Below are positions 1 through 11,160 of a stretch of DNA of 64,000 nt, one piece after another. Location of the stretch: contig CM068315.1 of NCBI GenBank assembly GCA_034766995.1, positions 35,110,693 to 35,174,692 of the forward strand, given 5' to 3'. Made by a program: the position numbers and the translations under genes. Within the stretch, counting starts at the first letter, position 1. Every line of letters starts with the position of its first letter. Under the pieces are notes generated by a model. It had not been told where the DNA came from. It did no database searches and saw only the letters and a list, made by a program, of their open reading frames with translations. This DNA comes from Acanthacorydalis orientalis. Its lineage: Eukaryota > Arthropoda > Insecta > Megaloptera > Corydalidae.

Positions 1-182
1 CCCAGCAGTGGAGTAACAGGGGCTGAAGATGATGATGATATATAAATTGTATAACTGGAAAAAGAAAAAGGAGAAGAATTTATACTACGAATGAATAAAA
101 TCAGTAATGAAGATAAGACATGAAATGAATTATCATGATGTGGAAAGAATGCAATTGATACCAACTAGACTAGAAATATGTA

Positions 183-1505
183 GCGGAACATGGAAAGGTT
201 TGACCCTACGGGAGGTTAGACCCTGCTTAAAATACCGGACTAAATACATTTCGAAAAATTTTCATAAAAATATAAGCACACAAACGTAATTTTCAAAACG
301 ATAAATCTGAAAACTTAATGTGAAACAAATTATTACAAAAAGAAAAACATGGTTTATAAAATTGTATTTTTTTTTTGATTACCGCGTAAGCTAATATTTA
401 CAAGCAGTAAATATAAGTTAATGTAATTAACTTCAGTTATTACTCGTTGCACTCTTATTTAATGATTTCAGAAGTCATTAAATCAAAAAAGTGTTATTTA
501 TGTATATTTTTATACGTTTATGTTGAAATTGTATTACTCGGGACGTTTGACCCTACAGTTTCACTGTCAAAGTCAAGTTAATTTGACATGACGTTATCAT
601 GAAGTCAATTCTTTCACACAATTTAGTATAAATGAAGGTAATAGGCAATTCTTTGTGATCTTGTTGTTTCAAAAAGAATGTATAATATTTTTTCTCGGGT
701 TATTGAAGCTGGTTTTGCAAAAAAATACAAACTTTGTTTTGTAAATTGTGAATTATCAAATTACTTAACCTACACATGAATAATACATGTATTTAATGAA
801 AAAGTGTATTTTTATATTAAAGTATTTTCACGACATTCTATAATAATATGTATCAACATTTTCGTATCATATTTACAGATTTCAGAATGTTATTTTTTTA
901 CAAGCCTAAAATTACAAGCAAGCAAAAAGTGGAACCGTCTGCCATTAAACAAGCAGTTAATTTCGTTTTGAAAAATAAAGGGACTGTTTATAAAACAGCT
1001 CTTGAATTCAAAGTTGACCGTAAAATCCTAGGACGATACATAAAAAAATCAGAAATCTATCTCCACAGTGATTACACTTAATATTTTATTGATAATGATA
1101 TATTGGTGAAGCTATGTTATTATTTAACAAGTATTTGTTTATAATATTTATATGAATAAGTTTATAGCGCAATAAAGCAGATACTACTACTTTGTTATTT
1201 GATTTTTCTAATACTTTTTTTAATACTCTGTTATTTGAATTTTCAGTGATTCATTTAAGATTAGAATCAAACCTCCTATAGATAGGATCAAAACATCCAG
1301 TAACTCGGAAGGTTTGACCCTATTTTTCCTACTTTGAAAAACATTAAATAACTTTTTTTCATATGAACTAAAAAAACTTTAAAAATGTATACGTATTAGG
1401 CATGGTATTCAATTAATATTTCACATTTTATTCCTGTGAAAAAAAATGTTTTATTGATTTTACATTGATTTTTTGAAAATAGAGTTAAACCTCCACATGT
1501 TCTCC
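183..1505 (+). mobile_element. Tigger/pogo-like DNA transposon relic
   Basis: The stretch is bounded by imperfect terminal inverted repeats at 180-208 and 1480-1508 that agree at about 22 of 29 positions. Both carry the core GGTTTgACcCTA and a GAACATG block, and TA dinucleotides at 181-182 and 1506-1507 fit a TA target duplication. Inside is a short reading frame with a psq-type helix-turn-helix (848-1081), the DNA-binding module of pogo/Tigger transposases. No DDE catalytic domain is visible, so this is an internally deleted, dead copy. The terminal motif recurs inside the element near 541 and 1311. The class assignment rests on the HTH and the TA ends, and is moderate. Confidence 0.5.
848..1081 (+). 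pseudogene. psq-type HTH fragment of a pogo/Tigger-like transposase
   Basis: The frame encodes 77 residues. Residues 27-70 look like the N-terminal psq helix-turn-helix of Tigger/pogo/Jerky-like transposases: an alanine-isoleucine-lysine-glutamine helix, a KNKGTVYKTALEFKV segment, then VDRKILGRYIKK, the usual recognition-helix end. The first 26 residues do not look like a transposase start. A TTTACAG just before the domain could be a splice acceptor, so the true start may lie upstream. Known members use this domain to bind element ends. The frame stops directly after the HTH; the CENP-B and DDE parts are absent. Confidence 0.45.
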
Positions 1506-1685
1506 TACTATTGAATATAAGTTTAAAGAAATAAATATATTTAATTTTATTTATAATAGCCAGAAATAAAGATCGTTATATATTTATGTATTAATTAATT
1601 TTTTTAACAAATTGTAACCAAATATGTAAATATTACCATGCAAAATGGAAGTATGGGACATATTCTCGAATATCTTTGAATGAAT

Positions 1686-1828
1686 ATTATATATGTATAT
1701 ATGTATATATATTATATATGTATGTATATACTCGTATATATACATATGTATATATATATATGTATATATATGTATATATATATACATATGTATATATATA
1801 CATATGTATATATATATATATATATATA
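1686..1828. repeat. interrupted (TA)n microsatellite
   Basis: Mostly TATATG/TATATA steps. Apparent tyrosine-isoleucine reading frames across it are artefacts of the repeat. Confidence 0.95.
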
Positions 1829-1833
1829 AATAT

Positions 1834-1953
1834 GGTGATTCAATTTAGGCTTCTACATGAAAGAATTAACAAAAACCACAAAGTTAAAAAATAACATTTT
1901 TTTTAATTTTTGTGATTTTTTAATACTTTCATGCGGAAGCCTAAATTAGATCG

Positions 1954-1955
<2 letters not shown>
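1834..1955. mobile_element. small foldback (palindromic) MITE
   Basis: The two halves are inverted copies of each other. The left arm has AATTTAGGCTTCTACATGAA and the right arm, read on the other strand, has AATTTAGGCTTCCGCATGAA, with the match running about 58 nt per arm at roughly 80 percent. The element sits exactly between two (TA)n tracts, as if inserted in, or giving rise to, the microsatellite. A related terminus is seen near 7700. Confidence 0.6.

Positions 1956-1956
<1 letters not shown>

Positions 1957-1999
<43 letters not shown>
1957..1999. repeat. (TA)n microsatellite
   Basis: Pure TA tract flanking the right end of the palindromic element. Confidence 0.95.
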
Positions 2000-2000
<1 letters not shown>

Positions 2001-2142
2001 TATATATAATGTTATTTATAACCTTTTTTGGACAAGACTGTTTCTTTGAATTGTAATTCTGCCTTAAAGTTAATTTTTCTATAATTAAATCTATTTTGTA
2101 AGTGTGATATTATGTATTATATTTTTTATTATTTTCTATGAA

Positions 2143-2146
<4 letters not shown>

Positions 2147-2195
<49 letters not shown>
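2147..2195. repeat. (TA)n microsatellite
   Basis: Pure TA tract of about 24 units. Confidence 0.95.
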
Positions 2196-2199
<4 letters not shown>

Positions 2200-2394
2200 A
2201 GATATGATTAATTTAAAAAAAAATACTAATACAATCTCAAATTTTTAAATGTTTGCTCAATAGAATCAGTATTCTGGTTATTAATTAGTTCATATAGATA
2301 CTTCATGGATACTTTTTGTTTCTTGTCATATTTTATGTTAATTATAAAAAAAAATACCTGATTTTTTTATTATAACGTAGTATAGAAAATTAAT

Positions 2395-2632
2395 TATATA
2401 TTTCTTTTCACAAATGAATCCTTTTTCATTCCAGAATCCAAAAAAATATACAGAAAAATTAGATTTTTCTGTACCTTGCGGCCTAAATAAAATAGTATCA
2501 CTATTTAAACATACATAAGCAACGATTCAGTATGACCGATATTGATTTATTGAACATTGCTGCTCAGATTTTTTTTATATTTTGTGTGATGCAAAAAGAA
2601 CTCGTTTGAAAGTGAATCTATCCACAGTATGA
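2395..2632. mobile_element. long-TIR MITE, compact copy
   Basis: The left part reads TTTTCACAAATGAAT and the right part GAAAGTGAATCTATCCACAG, inverted versions of one terminus. The centre holds ACAGAAAAATTAGATTTTTCTGT, a palindromic turn. It belongs to the dispersed long-inverted-repeat family best seen at 21505-21888 and 9640-10043. Confidence 0.55.
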
Positions 2633-3369
2633 GGACTGTATTATAATTATGAAATCTTTTCATAGCAGCACAAGCGAAAATAATTTAAACGTTTTCAAAT
2701 TTTATTATCATGTTTTACATTTCGTCTGTGTCACAATTTACGTTCTTTGAACGATACGGAAGTACATATATTTACTTAACCAGATCCAGTTGAAATTGTA
2801 GTTACCCTTCTAGTGTTTACGCGTAAACAGTTTTTCTTTAAATCATCCCTTATAGATTTTCTGTTAAATAATGACCCCCATGACGAGCTAGAAAACAAAC
2901 AACAAACAAAAAGACAGTGTTATTTCACTTGAAAGAAAACTGAAAGTTATGAAATGTTTTTACGAGCGACAGCTTTGAATGATGATTTCAGAAACTTTCA
3001 ATCTTTCACCATCAATGCATAATAATGAAGTCAAGGGACAAGATCCGAGAATATATTAAAGTTATTATGTTTTTGAGAGTTTCGCGGATTACTATTTTGA
3101 ACAGAAATCCAATTATGGTAAAGATGAAGTTACATACTTAATGTTCGAACTCGTAAAGTTTCAAACAACAACATTGAGAATACACTATATAAAAATCAGT
3201 TAGATTAAATGAATTTTTGGTTAAACAGACGATTATTATTTAAATTTCAAATAATTTGAATATTTCGTCAATAATTATTCATGTTTTCTATTAAAAAGTA
3301 TTGTTGTCAGAGGTTAGAAGGAGATATGTAGGTTGGATCAGCGAAATTACTTTGCTTAATAAACATAAT
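2633..3369. other. no recognisable feature
   Basis: AT-rich sequence with no open frame of note, no repeat partner in this window and no transposon end. Confidence 0.5.
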
Positions 3370-3540
3370 ATAGTTCTGCCATTCTGGCTAAATTCTTTTT
3401 CACAAATGACTTTTTCACTCACTCTAGAAACTACATAAAATTTTCTAACAAAAATTATTCAATAACTGATTATTGATCATTCTTGAAAATTTTTGTGTAC
3501 ATTTTGATAGTGATGCAACCTATTTCGAAGCATTTTCTTA
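3370..3540. mobile_element. long-TIR MITE, left half
   Basis: Half copy: a GGCTAAATTC terminus, a CACAAATGA segment, the CAATAACTGATTATTGATCA core and a GCATTTTC remnant. The mirrored half is missing. Confidence 0.5.
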
Positions 3541-3810
3541 ATAATAGAAACCCACATTTCTCTTCACTTTGTCCGCAACGTGGCCGTCCGCCTCTATCTA
3601 GCGAATGTGGTGTATAAGGAAATTGTCACAGTAGATAGGTTTCAAGTTTAATTCATTAAATTTCGTTCTTAAGTATTTTTTATGTTTAAATAAATTATGT
3701 TGTAAAAACCAATAACATGTTTTTTCTTTCAATGCTTCTTTCTATTTTCCCGTCAATTTTAACGGGCTATATACTAATTAAGGTACATAAAAAATATCGA
3801 TTTAAAAAAT
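3541..3810. repeat. dispersed repeat, copy 1
   Basis: Matches 10890-11160 in the same orientation. Shared blocks include CCCACATTTCTC, TATGTTGTAAAAACCA and TTTCTATTTTCCCGTCAATT. The class is unknown; it is a two-copy family here, with identity highest in the 3' half. Confidence 0.65.
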
Positions 3811-3989
3811 AGTTCTTTGCACCTTAGTAGATTTATAAGGCGAGTAAACATTTCATTTACTAGTGTATAACGAACTATTTATTTTTTTATTTCAGTAACA
3901 TATATTATCTCATTTTATATACAAAATTCATATAAAAGGTATGAATTATCTCTGTGAATAAACATATTTGTATCGATGATTGGGGATAC

Positions 3990-4175
3990 ATATTGCTAGA
4001 TATCTGATTATGTTTTCTTTCACAAACGAATTCTCTTTTCACCACACAAACTAGAAAAAACTTTTCTTATCAAAGATGTTCTGTAAATTATCATTCATAA
4101 TTTGCGAGGTATATGAATTTTCATAACAGTGTCATCATCCCCGTAACGCCAAAGTATAGAGAAATCCCTTCTATC
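3990..4175. mobile_element. long-TIR MITE, left half, degenerate
   Basis: Diagnostic segments TTTCTTTCACAAACGAATT, ATTATCATTCATAAT and a GTCATCATCC block occur in family order. The right half is absent. Confidence 0.45.
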
Positions 4176-4179
4176 TAAT

Positions 4180-4650
4180 CTCATATTGAGAATTTGTAAA
4201 TTATGTGACCATACTAAATAATCGTTGACGATTAATACAAGGGTCGGTTGTCAAGCTTCATACTGTTTAGAAAATTTAATATTAATAAGATGACCACCTG
4301 TACTGTTTTAGTAGTACAGTACTGCACTGAAATAATTTGTACTGCTCAATATGTTCTAATACTTGTTTGGTGTTGTACAGTAGTTTAATGTATTTCAATA
4401 AGTTCTTTAATTTCAGAGAGTTGATCTAAATATTGTATAAAAATTCTTACACTCGACATAATCGAATCCACTGTGCTCAAAAAAGCATGTGCTATGATTA
4501 AGGTGTAATTCTACTCTATAAATATCTAAAAGAAGAGTATCTAGACTTGTAGTATACAATATGTACACTAGAAATATATTTTTTTTGAAAATATTACTTA
4601 TTGAAAAGTGTATTAACTTATTTTTTTTAATTTTAAGACTTTATGGATAT
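4180..4650. other. no recognisable feature
   Basis: Unique AT-rich sequence. A GTACTG/CAGTAC-rich patch near 4300-4375 forms only short imperfect palindromes. Confidence 0.5.
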
Positions 4651-4651
4651 A

Positions 4652-5278
4652 TTAAGTTGGTAGGAAAATAATTGTGGTTTATGATCTTCAAATTCGTATA
4701 CACTTTTTTCTTTTTTGATTTTACTAGCTGTTTTAACTTGTCCAGAACTCATTTATCACTTAGTCGTTATGAACTGAAGAATAACGTCTGCAACTTTCCT
4801 CATCTTCAAGGCTTTTGTCCTCAGCACGCAATTTTTGGATGTACCATTGCACCGTACATTCCTTAATAATTAATTGAAAACACCTGCATAAACTGGAATA
4901 TACATGACATAAATGTGCTTGTAGTCTGCACAGAACAGTTCATTATGCGTATGGGACCATTAATAATTATTCTTTTTAATTACCTCTGTTATTTATTTTA
5001 AGGACAATATATGATGATAAATTTTCCTCAGCACGAAATTTTCGGAACCACCATTACGCCGTACGTTTTTTAACAGTACCCACACAAAAAGCATCCTTCA
5101 GCTTACGAGCAGTTTCTGTTGCTTTACCACCAGTTTTGAACTCATACAAAAATGCTCTTATTTGCTTCTTTTCCATCTTTAATTCAATACCTAATTCGAA
5201 TCAAAATTAATAATAAAATCAAAGTCGATGTTACCAAAATACAGACCGAAAAATGTATATCTAAATGATATTGACATG
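4652..5278 (-). mobile_element. short HTH-only mariner, rearranged copy
   Basis: The 3' end at 4652 carries the family terminus TTAAGTTGGTAGGAAAATAA after a TA. Reading the minus strand, the HTH-coding segment appears at about 5190-5030. The stretch around the second part of the HTH is present twice (near 4825-4865 and 5028-5075), separated by about 160 bp of unrelated sequence. The 5' end is lost near 5278. Compared with intact copies at 18352 and 42126 this is a broken and partly duplicated relic. Confidence 0.65.
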
Positions 5279-5279
5279 A

Positions 5280-5689
5280 ATATATATATGAATATTTCAA
5301 CTATACTTCAAGACCCAAAAATTTTGTACAAGAAACGAACTCATATCTGACTTAAAAAATGCGTATTCAATATTGAATGAAATTAATCTAAAAATAAGAA
5401 CTTAATCAAAAACACGAAGATTGAGAATATTCTTTAACGAAAACGTTAAAAATATTTTTAGAAAAAAAACTGTGTGATATAAATACATTTTCATTCATTT
5501 TTATTCGAAGTTATTTTTTCCAAACACCTAATTAAATTCTTTAATGTTTAAAAAAGGAATTCAAAGATACATCATTCGCTCATTATAACATTTCTTACAT
5601 ACATTTCTTAAATCACACACAACGCTGATAAATTAAAATTATGTATCCCTCGAGTTAAAACAACGCTATAAAAGACTAATAAAAAAAAG
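5280..5689. other. no recognisable feature
   Basis: AT-rich unique sequence with no coding signal. Confidence 0.5.
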
Positions 5690-6140
5690 AACGATCCGTC
5701 AAAGCAAACAAACCAACGAACTTAAGACTGTTGGAATAAAAACGCGCCCAGGCCGAAAATCTATGACATTTTCTCAAACATGTTGAACATCAACGCGTCA
5801 TCTGCCACGATCCACCACCCCGCATTATAACACATACTTGTACATTCCACAGGGCTGCGTCCACGATACAACACAACAGATGATGAATCCAGTTCTGTGC
5901 GCGATGAATGAAATATTGTGGCCGTGTGTTTATAAATCCAATGTAACTTGGAAACGCAGTCTGTTAAATGTTTATAATGTAAATATAATAATGCATTCAG
6001 AACGAGAGTTAGTTATTGGTGTTATTGTTTACACGGGAAAGTGATAGACTGATTGCTTTTGGAGGGTTTCAGCAATGTTCGTAGTCAAGTGGATTCAGTT
6101 GATACGTCCTGTCCCTTGAGGAATTTGTCTGTCGAGTGTT
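5690..6140. other. GC-richer island, possible conserved element
   Basis: GC content clearly rises over about 450 bp (for example ACGCGCCCAGGCCGAAAATC and GCTGCGTCCACGATACAAC). A CCACAG just before GGCTGCGTCC could be a splice acceptor, and the frame 5838-6044 is open for 68 codons, but it begins at TTG and resembles no family I know. It could be a conserved non-coding element, a UTR or an exon. Confidence 0.25.
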
Positions 6141-6186
6141 TTTGAATATTAAAGTATGTTTTATACCAATTTAATACAAGAGAATA

Positions 6187-6192
6187 TACATG

Positions 6193-6262
<70 letters not shown>

Positions 6263-6271
6263 AGTGTGTGT
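6187..6271. repeat. (TA)n followed by (TG)n
   Basis: Long pure TA tract ending in TGTGTGTGAGTGTGTG. Confidence 0.95.
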
Positions 6272-7154
6272 AGAAATACTACGATTGATTCAATCGATTG
6301 ATTGATTATTTATAAATCAAAGAATGTTTTATTTATATTTTTAATTCTATTTTTCAATTATTCAAAACATACACAGACATATTTTAATTTTCGGATCGAA
6401 TCTAAAAGATCTTTATTTACTGTAGAACACATGTGTTCAAATAAATCTTTATATAAATGTTTCTTGTCAATCAGTTTTGATATTAATCATGTTTTTATAT
6501 CCTGTATCCATAACTATACGTCACTCGTCGTCCTAATAACAACATTTCACTATTATATAGAAAAATATTTTCGCATTGACGTCATTGTATAGAAACGATC
6601 ATATGATTTTCTTTATTACTGTTTGCTAATTAAATCCACTAATAAATATATCGATACGCATATCAAGTCATACAAAAACTAAACAACAATAGTGTCCGCA
6701 ATGAATGAAATGGTGCTGTGAAGAATTAATATGCACGCTGTATTAATCCCACCAGCGATTCAAACTTCTGGATGAATAAAGTTGCAACATAGTATTTAAG
6801 CTTCCGTAGTCTGTCTTAAACACAATTATACTGGCCATCGGGGAATATACAATCTTAACTCTTACCCAAGTATGTACTTGAGAATTATTATATTCCACAC
6901 GTTGTACTTAGTGTAGACTGAAATTATGTTTAACGTAAATGTAACAGATCCATTTAGATCCACTTTCTAATTAACAAAAGTTTATTTCTATTAAATCAAA
7001 CCGTTATACACTGATGTATATAATAATAGTGTAAATAACTGAACATCAACAATATTCTTAAACCGTAAGTTATTAGTTACTGAAAATTATTTCAATTTCT
7101 TTTTTAGATTAAATACTTCTCTCTCTCTCGCATTGATCCAGTATTTAATCTTTT
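6272..7154. other. no recognisable feature
   Basis: AT-rich. The open stretch 6302-6592 (96 codons) is low-complexity Phe/Ile/Tyr-rich translation with no family resemblance and is probably chance. Confidence 0.5.
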
Positions 7155-7340
7155 CATAATATAGTTTTGTTATTCTGATTTAACACAAAAAAAAACGTTC
7201 TCTCACCTTGTAAACCACAAACAATTCTGATTAAAAATGTTCAATAATTGATTATTGATCACTTTTAATTGTTGCATATGCGCATTTCGATGACGTCATT
7301 ATCTTCAGAGCTGTTTTCTGTACCTTAGAGAGAAAAAATC
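7155..7340. mobile_element. long-TIR MITE, left half
   Basis: Clear half copy: AATATAGTTTTG terminus, CAATAATTGATTATTGATCA, GCGCATTTCGATGACGTCAT and TCTTCAGAGC, ending in TCTGTACCTTAGAG. The mirrored half is missing. Confidence 0.6.
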
Positions 7341-7556
7341 ATTAACGAACATTTAATTATTTTTTTCTTTTGTTCAAATAGTATTAAAATATAATATTTT
7401 TCATATTTTTTTATTTGAATTTCTTAGAAAATTGTAGATGTTTAGAATTAATAACGTTGCCACCGATTGTTTTATAATTAAAGATAATATATTCGAAAAG
7501 CTCAACGATCACAAATTCAATATTTACAATAATTCAATTTATGCTTTCAGACAAAG

Positions 7557-7727
7557 TATTAAAAAAAACCTCAAAAATTAAAAAATAACATATCCGCTAT
7601 TTAGTATTTTAGTTCAATTTTATTTTAGTATTGAATTAAACTAAAATAGTAAATAAAAAATAATGTAACTATTATTAACCCCTGCGCCCCCTTTTAATAC
7701 TTCTATAAGGAAGCCTAAATTGAATAC
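7557..7727. repeat. relative of the foldback element at 1834
   Basis: The right end AATACTTCTATAAGGAAGCC and following TAAATTGAAT match the right terminus at 1921-1950, and the left AGTATTAAAAAAAACCTCAA resembles its mirror. A second palindrome (ACTATTTAGT...ACTAAAATAGT) lies inside. Confidence 0.35.
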
Positions 7728-8098
7728 TACGATACAAATGCATATTTTTTTATAGAAATTAACAATATGTTTAAAACAAGTTTTATTCAATTTTAGAATT
7801 TAATATTTGATTTATAATCAAATAATAAAGTAGTATGAAGATAAAACAAGATAATATTAAGGTACTATCAAAATTAGTTAAATGTTTTGATCAGAAAAAA
7901 ATATGTAGTTTGTAGGTAGTGAACATTCATTTATTAATATTTAATTTAATTTAAGCATAGTGCCAAAAACTATAATTATTATGAAACTGTGATGATTATT
8001 GAATATTTTTACTATCGATTATATGCAGGTAGATGGTGATACCATCATTGTAAGAATATTAAGACAAAGAAAAATATGAAAAACAACAGTTTGTTTTA
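7728..8098. other. no recognisable feature
   Basis: AT-rich, featureless. Confidence 0.5.
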
Positions 8099-8648
8099 AA
8101 AGATTGATAGGAAAACAATTGCGGTTTTTTATTTTCCGAATTCTAACATTAATTTTTTTCAATGAAAAAAATTAATGATAAATGCACTTTAAAAATTAAT
8201 TTTAAAGTGCACTTTTTGCTCTTTATTTAGGTAACATCAACATTGATTTCATTATTAATTTTCCTTCAAATTAGGGTATTGAATTAAAGACAGAAAAAAA
8301 AGCAAATAAAAGTAAAATTTTGTATGATTTCAAAACGGGTGGTAAAGCAGCAGAAACTACGTAAACTAAATAGTTTTGGTGTGGGTACTGTTAAAGAACG
8401 TACGATGCAATGGTGGTTCTAAAAATTTCGTGCTGGGGATGAGAGCCTTGAAGATGAAAAAATCGCGGGCGTCCTTATTCAATTCATAACGATCAACTGA
8501 AGGTATTAGTTGAATCAGAACCATGTACAACAATTCGAGAGCTTGTACAAAAGTCAGACGTTAGTCATCCAACAGTTCTGGAGCACAAATGGAAAAATGT
8601 ATATGAATTGGAAGGTCTAAAACTGCAATTATTTTTCTACCAACCTAA
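8099..8648 (+). mobile_element. short HTH-only mariner, decayed copy
   Basis: The 5' end is AGATTGATAGGAAAACAATT and the 3' end is TTTTTCTACCAACCTAA followed by TA. The coding part (about 8290-8600) matches the N-terminal transposase region of the copy at 42126 but carries several stops and frameshifts. A local inverted duplication near 8180-8215 (TGCACTTTAAAA then TTTTAAAGTGCA) is private to this copy. Confidence 0.75.
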
Positions 8649-9291
8649 TATTTTTATTAAATCAAGATTCTTGTAAGATCTTATTTTATGAAAAGAAAAG
8701 AAAATAATTGTCTATAACAATTTTTCCATTTAATAATAAATATTTTATTAAAATAAATTTAGCCATAGTGATCGTCTGACAATAAAAATATCATTTTTAA
8801 ATCTAAATTTAAGGCTACCGACTTTCATATATCACTGATATACACTTTTACTATTTAAAAAGCACATACTCGTATATTTTTGAATTTGGAATTTTCGATA
8901 TTTCTCTCTGATATTGTACTTTAAATACATCCTTATTCAATTAAATATTAATGAAATTTAGTATACTGATTTTTTAAAGAATTGTCGATGTAGTTTCGTG
9001 TTAATAATTCTACAAGATTCCCATCACCAAAAATTGACATTATCGATTTTTCATAATTGTAAATTTAAATGCGCATAAAATATGAAATGATGACATGAAT
9101 ATAATTCCTATCATTAAAATGAACAGTGTTTGCACATTTGAACGCACAAGGGGTGGAAATTAATAAATGTCAACGTTATTCACGAATTCCGTACGTGAAA
9201 TAATCGTTACATTGTTGTTCACTACAACGTGAATGTATGTATTATTTCATATTGTTATTTTTTCAGTGGATAATATTTACATTTCAATTAT

Positions 9292-9292
<1 letters not shown>
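8649..9292. other. no recognisable feature
   Basis: AT-rich, featureless. Confidence 0.5.

Positions 9293-9347
<55 letters not shown>
9293..9347. repeat. (TA)n microsatellite
   Basis: Pure TA tract. Confidence 0.95.
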
Positions 9348-9349
<2 letters not shown>

Positions 9350-9639
9350 ATCCAAACAGTCAAATTGAGAAAGATGAAAATTTTTCATATACATTTTAAA
9401 TGTATAAATTAACGTTGTAATAATAATTAAATATTTTGATATTTCTTAAAACTTATTTCTAATAAAAGCCATTTATATACATTAATTGCATTTCAAATCA
9501 ACGCTAGTTACTTGGTTATCACTAAGAAGAATACTTTTTAGTATATAATATTTAAAACTGAAAATTATATATTACTGTAGAAAAGATGTAGACAAGATGT
9601 ATTTCAATTAAGAATCAAGTTTAATGATTAACAATTGTA

Positions 9640-10043
9640 TTCGCAAATAATTTTTTTTCTCGTCGCACAAGACACAAAATTTGTTTTGATCAAAAATATT
9701 CAATATGCATTCACAAATAATTTTTTTCTGGTCGTACAGGTCACAAAACTTGTTTTGATCAAAAATATTCAATAAGTGATAAATGATCATTTTTGAGTAT
9801 TGATTATGCAAATTTAGATAGAAAAACAATCATCTTCAGAGTGCTAAGGTAGAGAAATATCAGATTATCATAGTTTACTAACTTTTTCTATAACTTAGCG
9901 CTCTAATAATGATGTCATTAGCATTGAATTACACATAAATAATTATTAAAAAATATTAATAATCAGCTATTAAATACTTTCGATGAGAAACTATTTTTAT
10001 GGCTAGAGGGGTACTTTGTGAAAGTGAATTTGGCTACAGAACA
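9640..10043. mobile_element. long-TIR MITE, near-complete palindrome
   Basis: Both arms are present. The left arm has TGATCAAAAATATTCAATAA and ATCTTCAGAGTGCTAAGGTA; the mirrored right arm has CTTAGCGCTCTAATAATGAT and TTTGTGAAAGTGAATTTGGC, ending in CTACAG. The left arm is lengthened by a tandem duplication of about 68 bp (9641-9779). Confidence 0.65.
9641..9779. repeat. two tandem copies of about 68 bp
   Basis: CACAAATAATTTTTTTC..., then a shared TTGTTTTGATCAAAAATATT, occurs twice with about 85 percent identity. It is a local duplication inside the MITE arm. Confidence 0.7.
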
Positions 10044-10060
10044 AGAATTGCAGTGTACCA

Positions 10061-10064
<4 letters not shown>

Positions 10065-10112
<48 letters not shown>
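10065..10112. repeat. (TA)n microsatellite
   Basis: Pure TA tract about 20 bp beyond the end of the long-TIR MITE. Confidence 0.95.
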
Positions 10113-10114
<2 letters not shown>

Positions 10115-10485
10115 GTAGACAAATTAGTATTCATTAAGTTCCAAATAAATCTACAACAAAAATCAATTAAAAAACTAGGCAAAAAAAATACTAGTATGTT
10201 TACATTCCTTAATTACATTTTCCCTGCCTGTTTCCTTGTCGTTATATCCAACATTAACGTAGTACTTAAAAAGACCATCGTATTATTATTTGCCATATTT
10301 TGAAATACGATGTGCAGTGCAACGATGGGTTTTCATTTCAAGAGCAATTTGTCAGATACGAATGCGGAGGCTCGGCGACAGATAAATGTTAGCCGGAATC
10401 TCAAACATGCTGCTGAAACTCGAGATCTTATTCTGTAAGCTGATAAAAACTACCTACAAGTTTAATGTGTACACATACAGTGATA

Positions 10486-10487
<2 letters not shown>
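10113..10487. other. mostly featureless, mild GC rise at 10300-10440
   Basis: Slight GC enrichment (GCGGAGGCTCGGCGACAG) without a usable open frame. A short conserved element is possible. Confidence 0.3.
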
Positions 10488-10516
<29 letters not shown>

Positions 10517-10518
10517 TT
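10488..10518. repeat. (TA)n microsatellite
   Basis: Pure TA tract. Confidence 0.9.
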
Positions 10519-10720
10519 AAGTCTAACTAGGGGTGAGTATATTTGGTGTTCCTCACAAAAAAACATGTGGTTCATATTAGTTACATTTATGTATGTACAA
10601 ATATTTTCTTAAGAATCGTTTTTCTTTTCCAGTAAACTTTATAAAAAAGGAAACATGTATTTAGTTTAATGATGAAATCGAATATTTGAAAATTAAACTT
10701 TTAAGTCGTAATTTAATTCG

Positions 10721-10756
<36 letters not shown>

Positions 10757-10765
10757 CTATATATA

Positions 10766-10805
<40 letters not shown>
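10721..10805. repeat. (CT)n-(TA)n compound microsatellite
   Basis: CT tract of about 12 units running into a TA tract with CTATATAT interruptions. Confidence 0.95.
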
Positions 10806-10809
<4 letters not shown>

Positions 10810-10889
10810 TTGTTAAACACACATTCTCTTTGATAACTCAAGTATTGACTTATAACACTGAAAATAAATGGCAGATTTTTAAAATTATA

Positions 10890-11160
10890 TAATAAAGACC
10901 CACATTTCTCGTCACTTTATCCTCAGGACAAAGTCTATGCTGACGAGAAATTTTTATCTATGGTGACGAGAAATGTTTGCTTTGTCAGCTCATAGGTTCA
11001 AATTTAATTCATAAGTTTCTTTCATACGGATTTTGTATGTTTAAATATATTATGTTGTAAAAACCATTGAACAAATTTTTCTTCCTATGTTTCTTTCTAT
11101 TTTCCCGTCAATTTTGACAGGTTACATACTAGTTTATATATAAAAAGTATATTTTTAAAA
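10890..11160. repeat. dispersed repeat, copy 2
   Basis: Partner of 3541-3810. Here the 5' part has three GACGAGAAAT/TCTCGTCA blocks in mixed orientation (10907-10985), giving short hairpins absent from copy 1. Confidence 0.65.

Noticed and set aside
1676..1894. Tyr/Ile-rich open frames across (TA)n tracts (also near 10686, 17209, 22702, 24076, 33930 and 60903)
   Set aside because: TATATA repeats read as endless Tyr-Ile in any frame; they are not genes.
9608..9829. 73-codon minus-strand frame with an internal repeat (LNIFDQNKFC twice)
   Set aside because: The repeat comes from the tandem duplication inside a MITE arm and is not a protein repeat.
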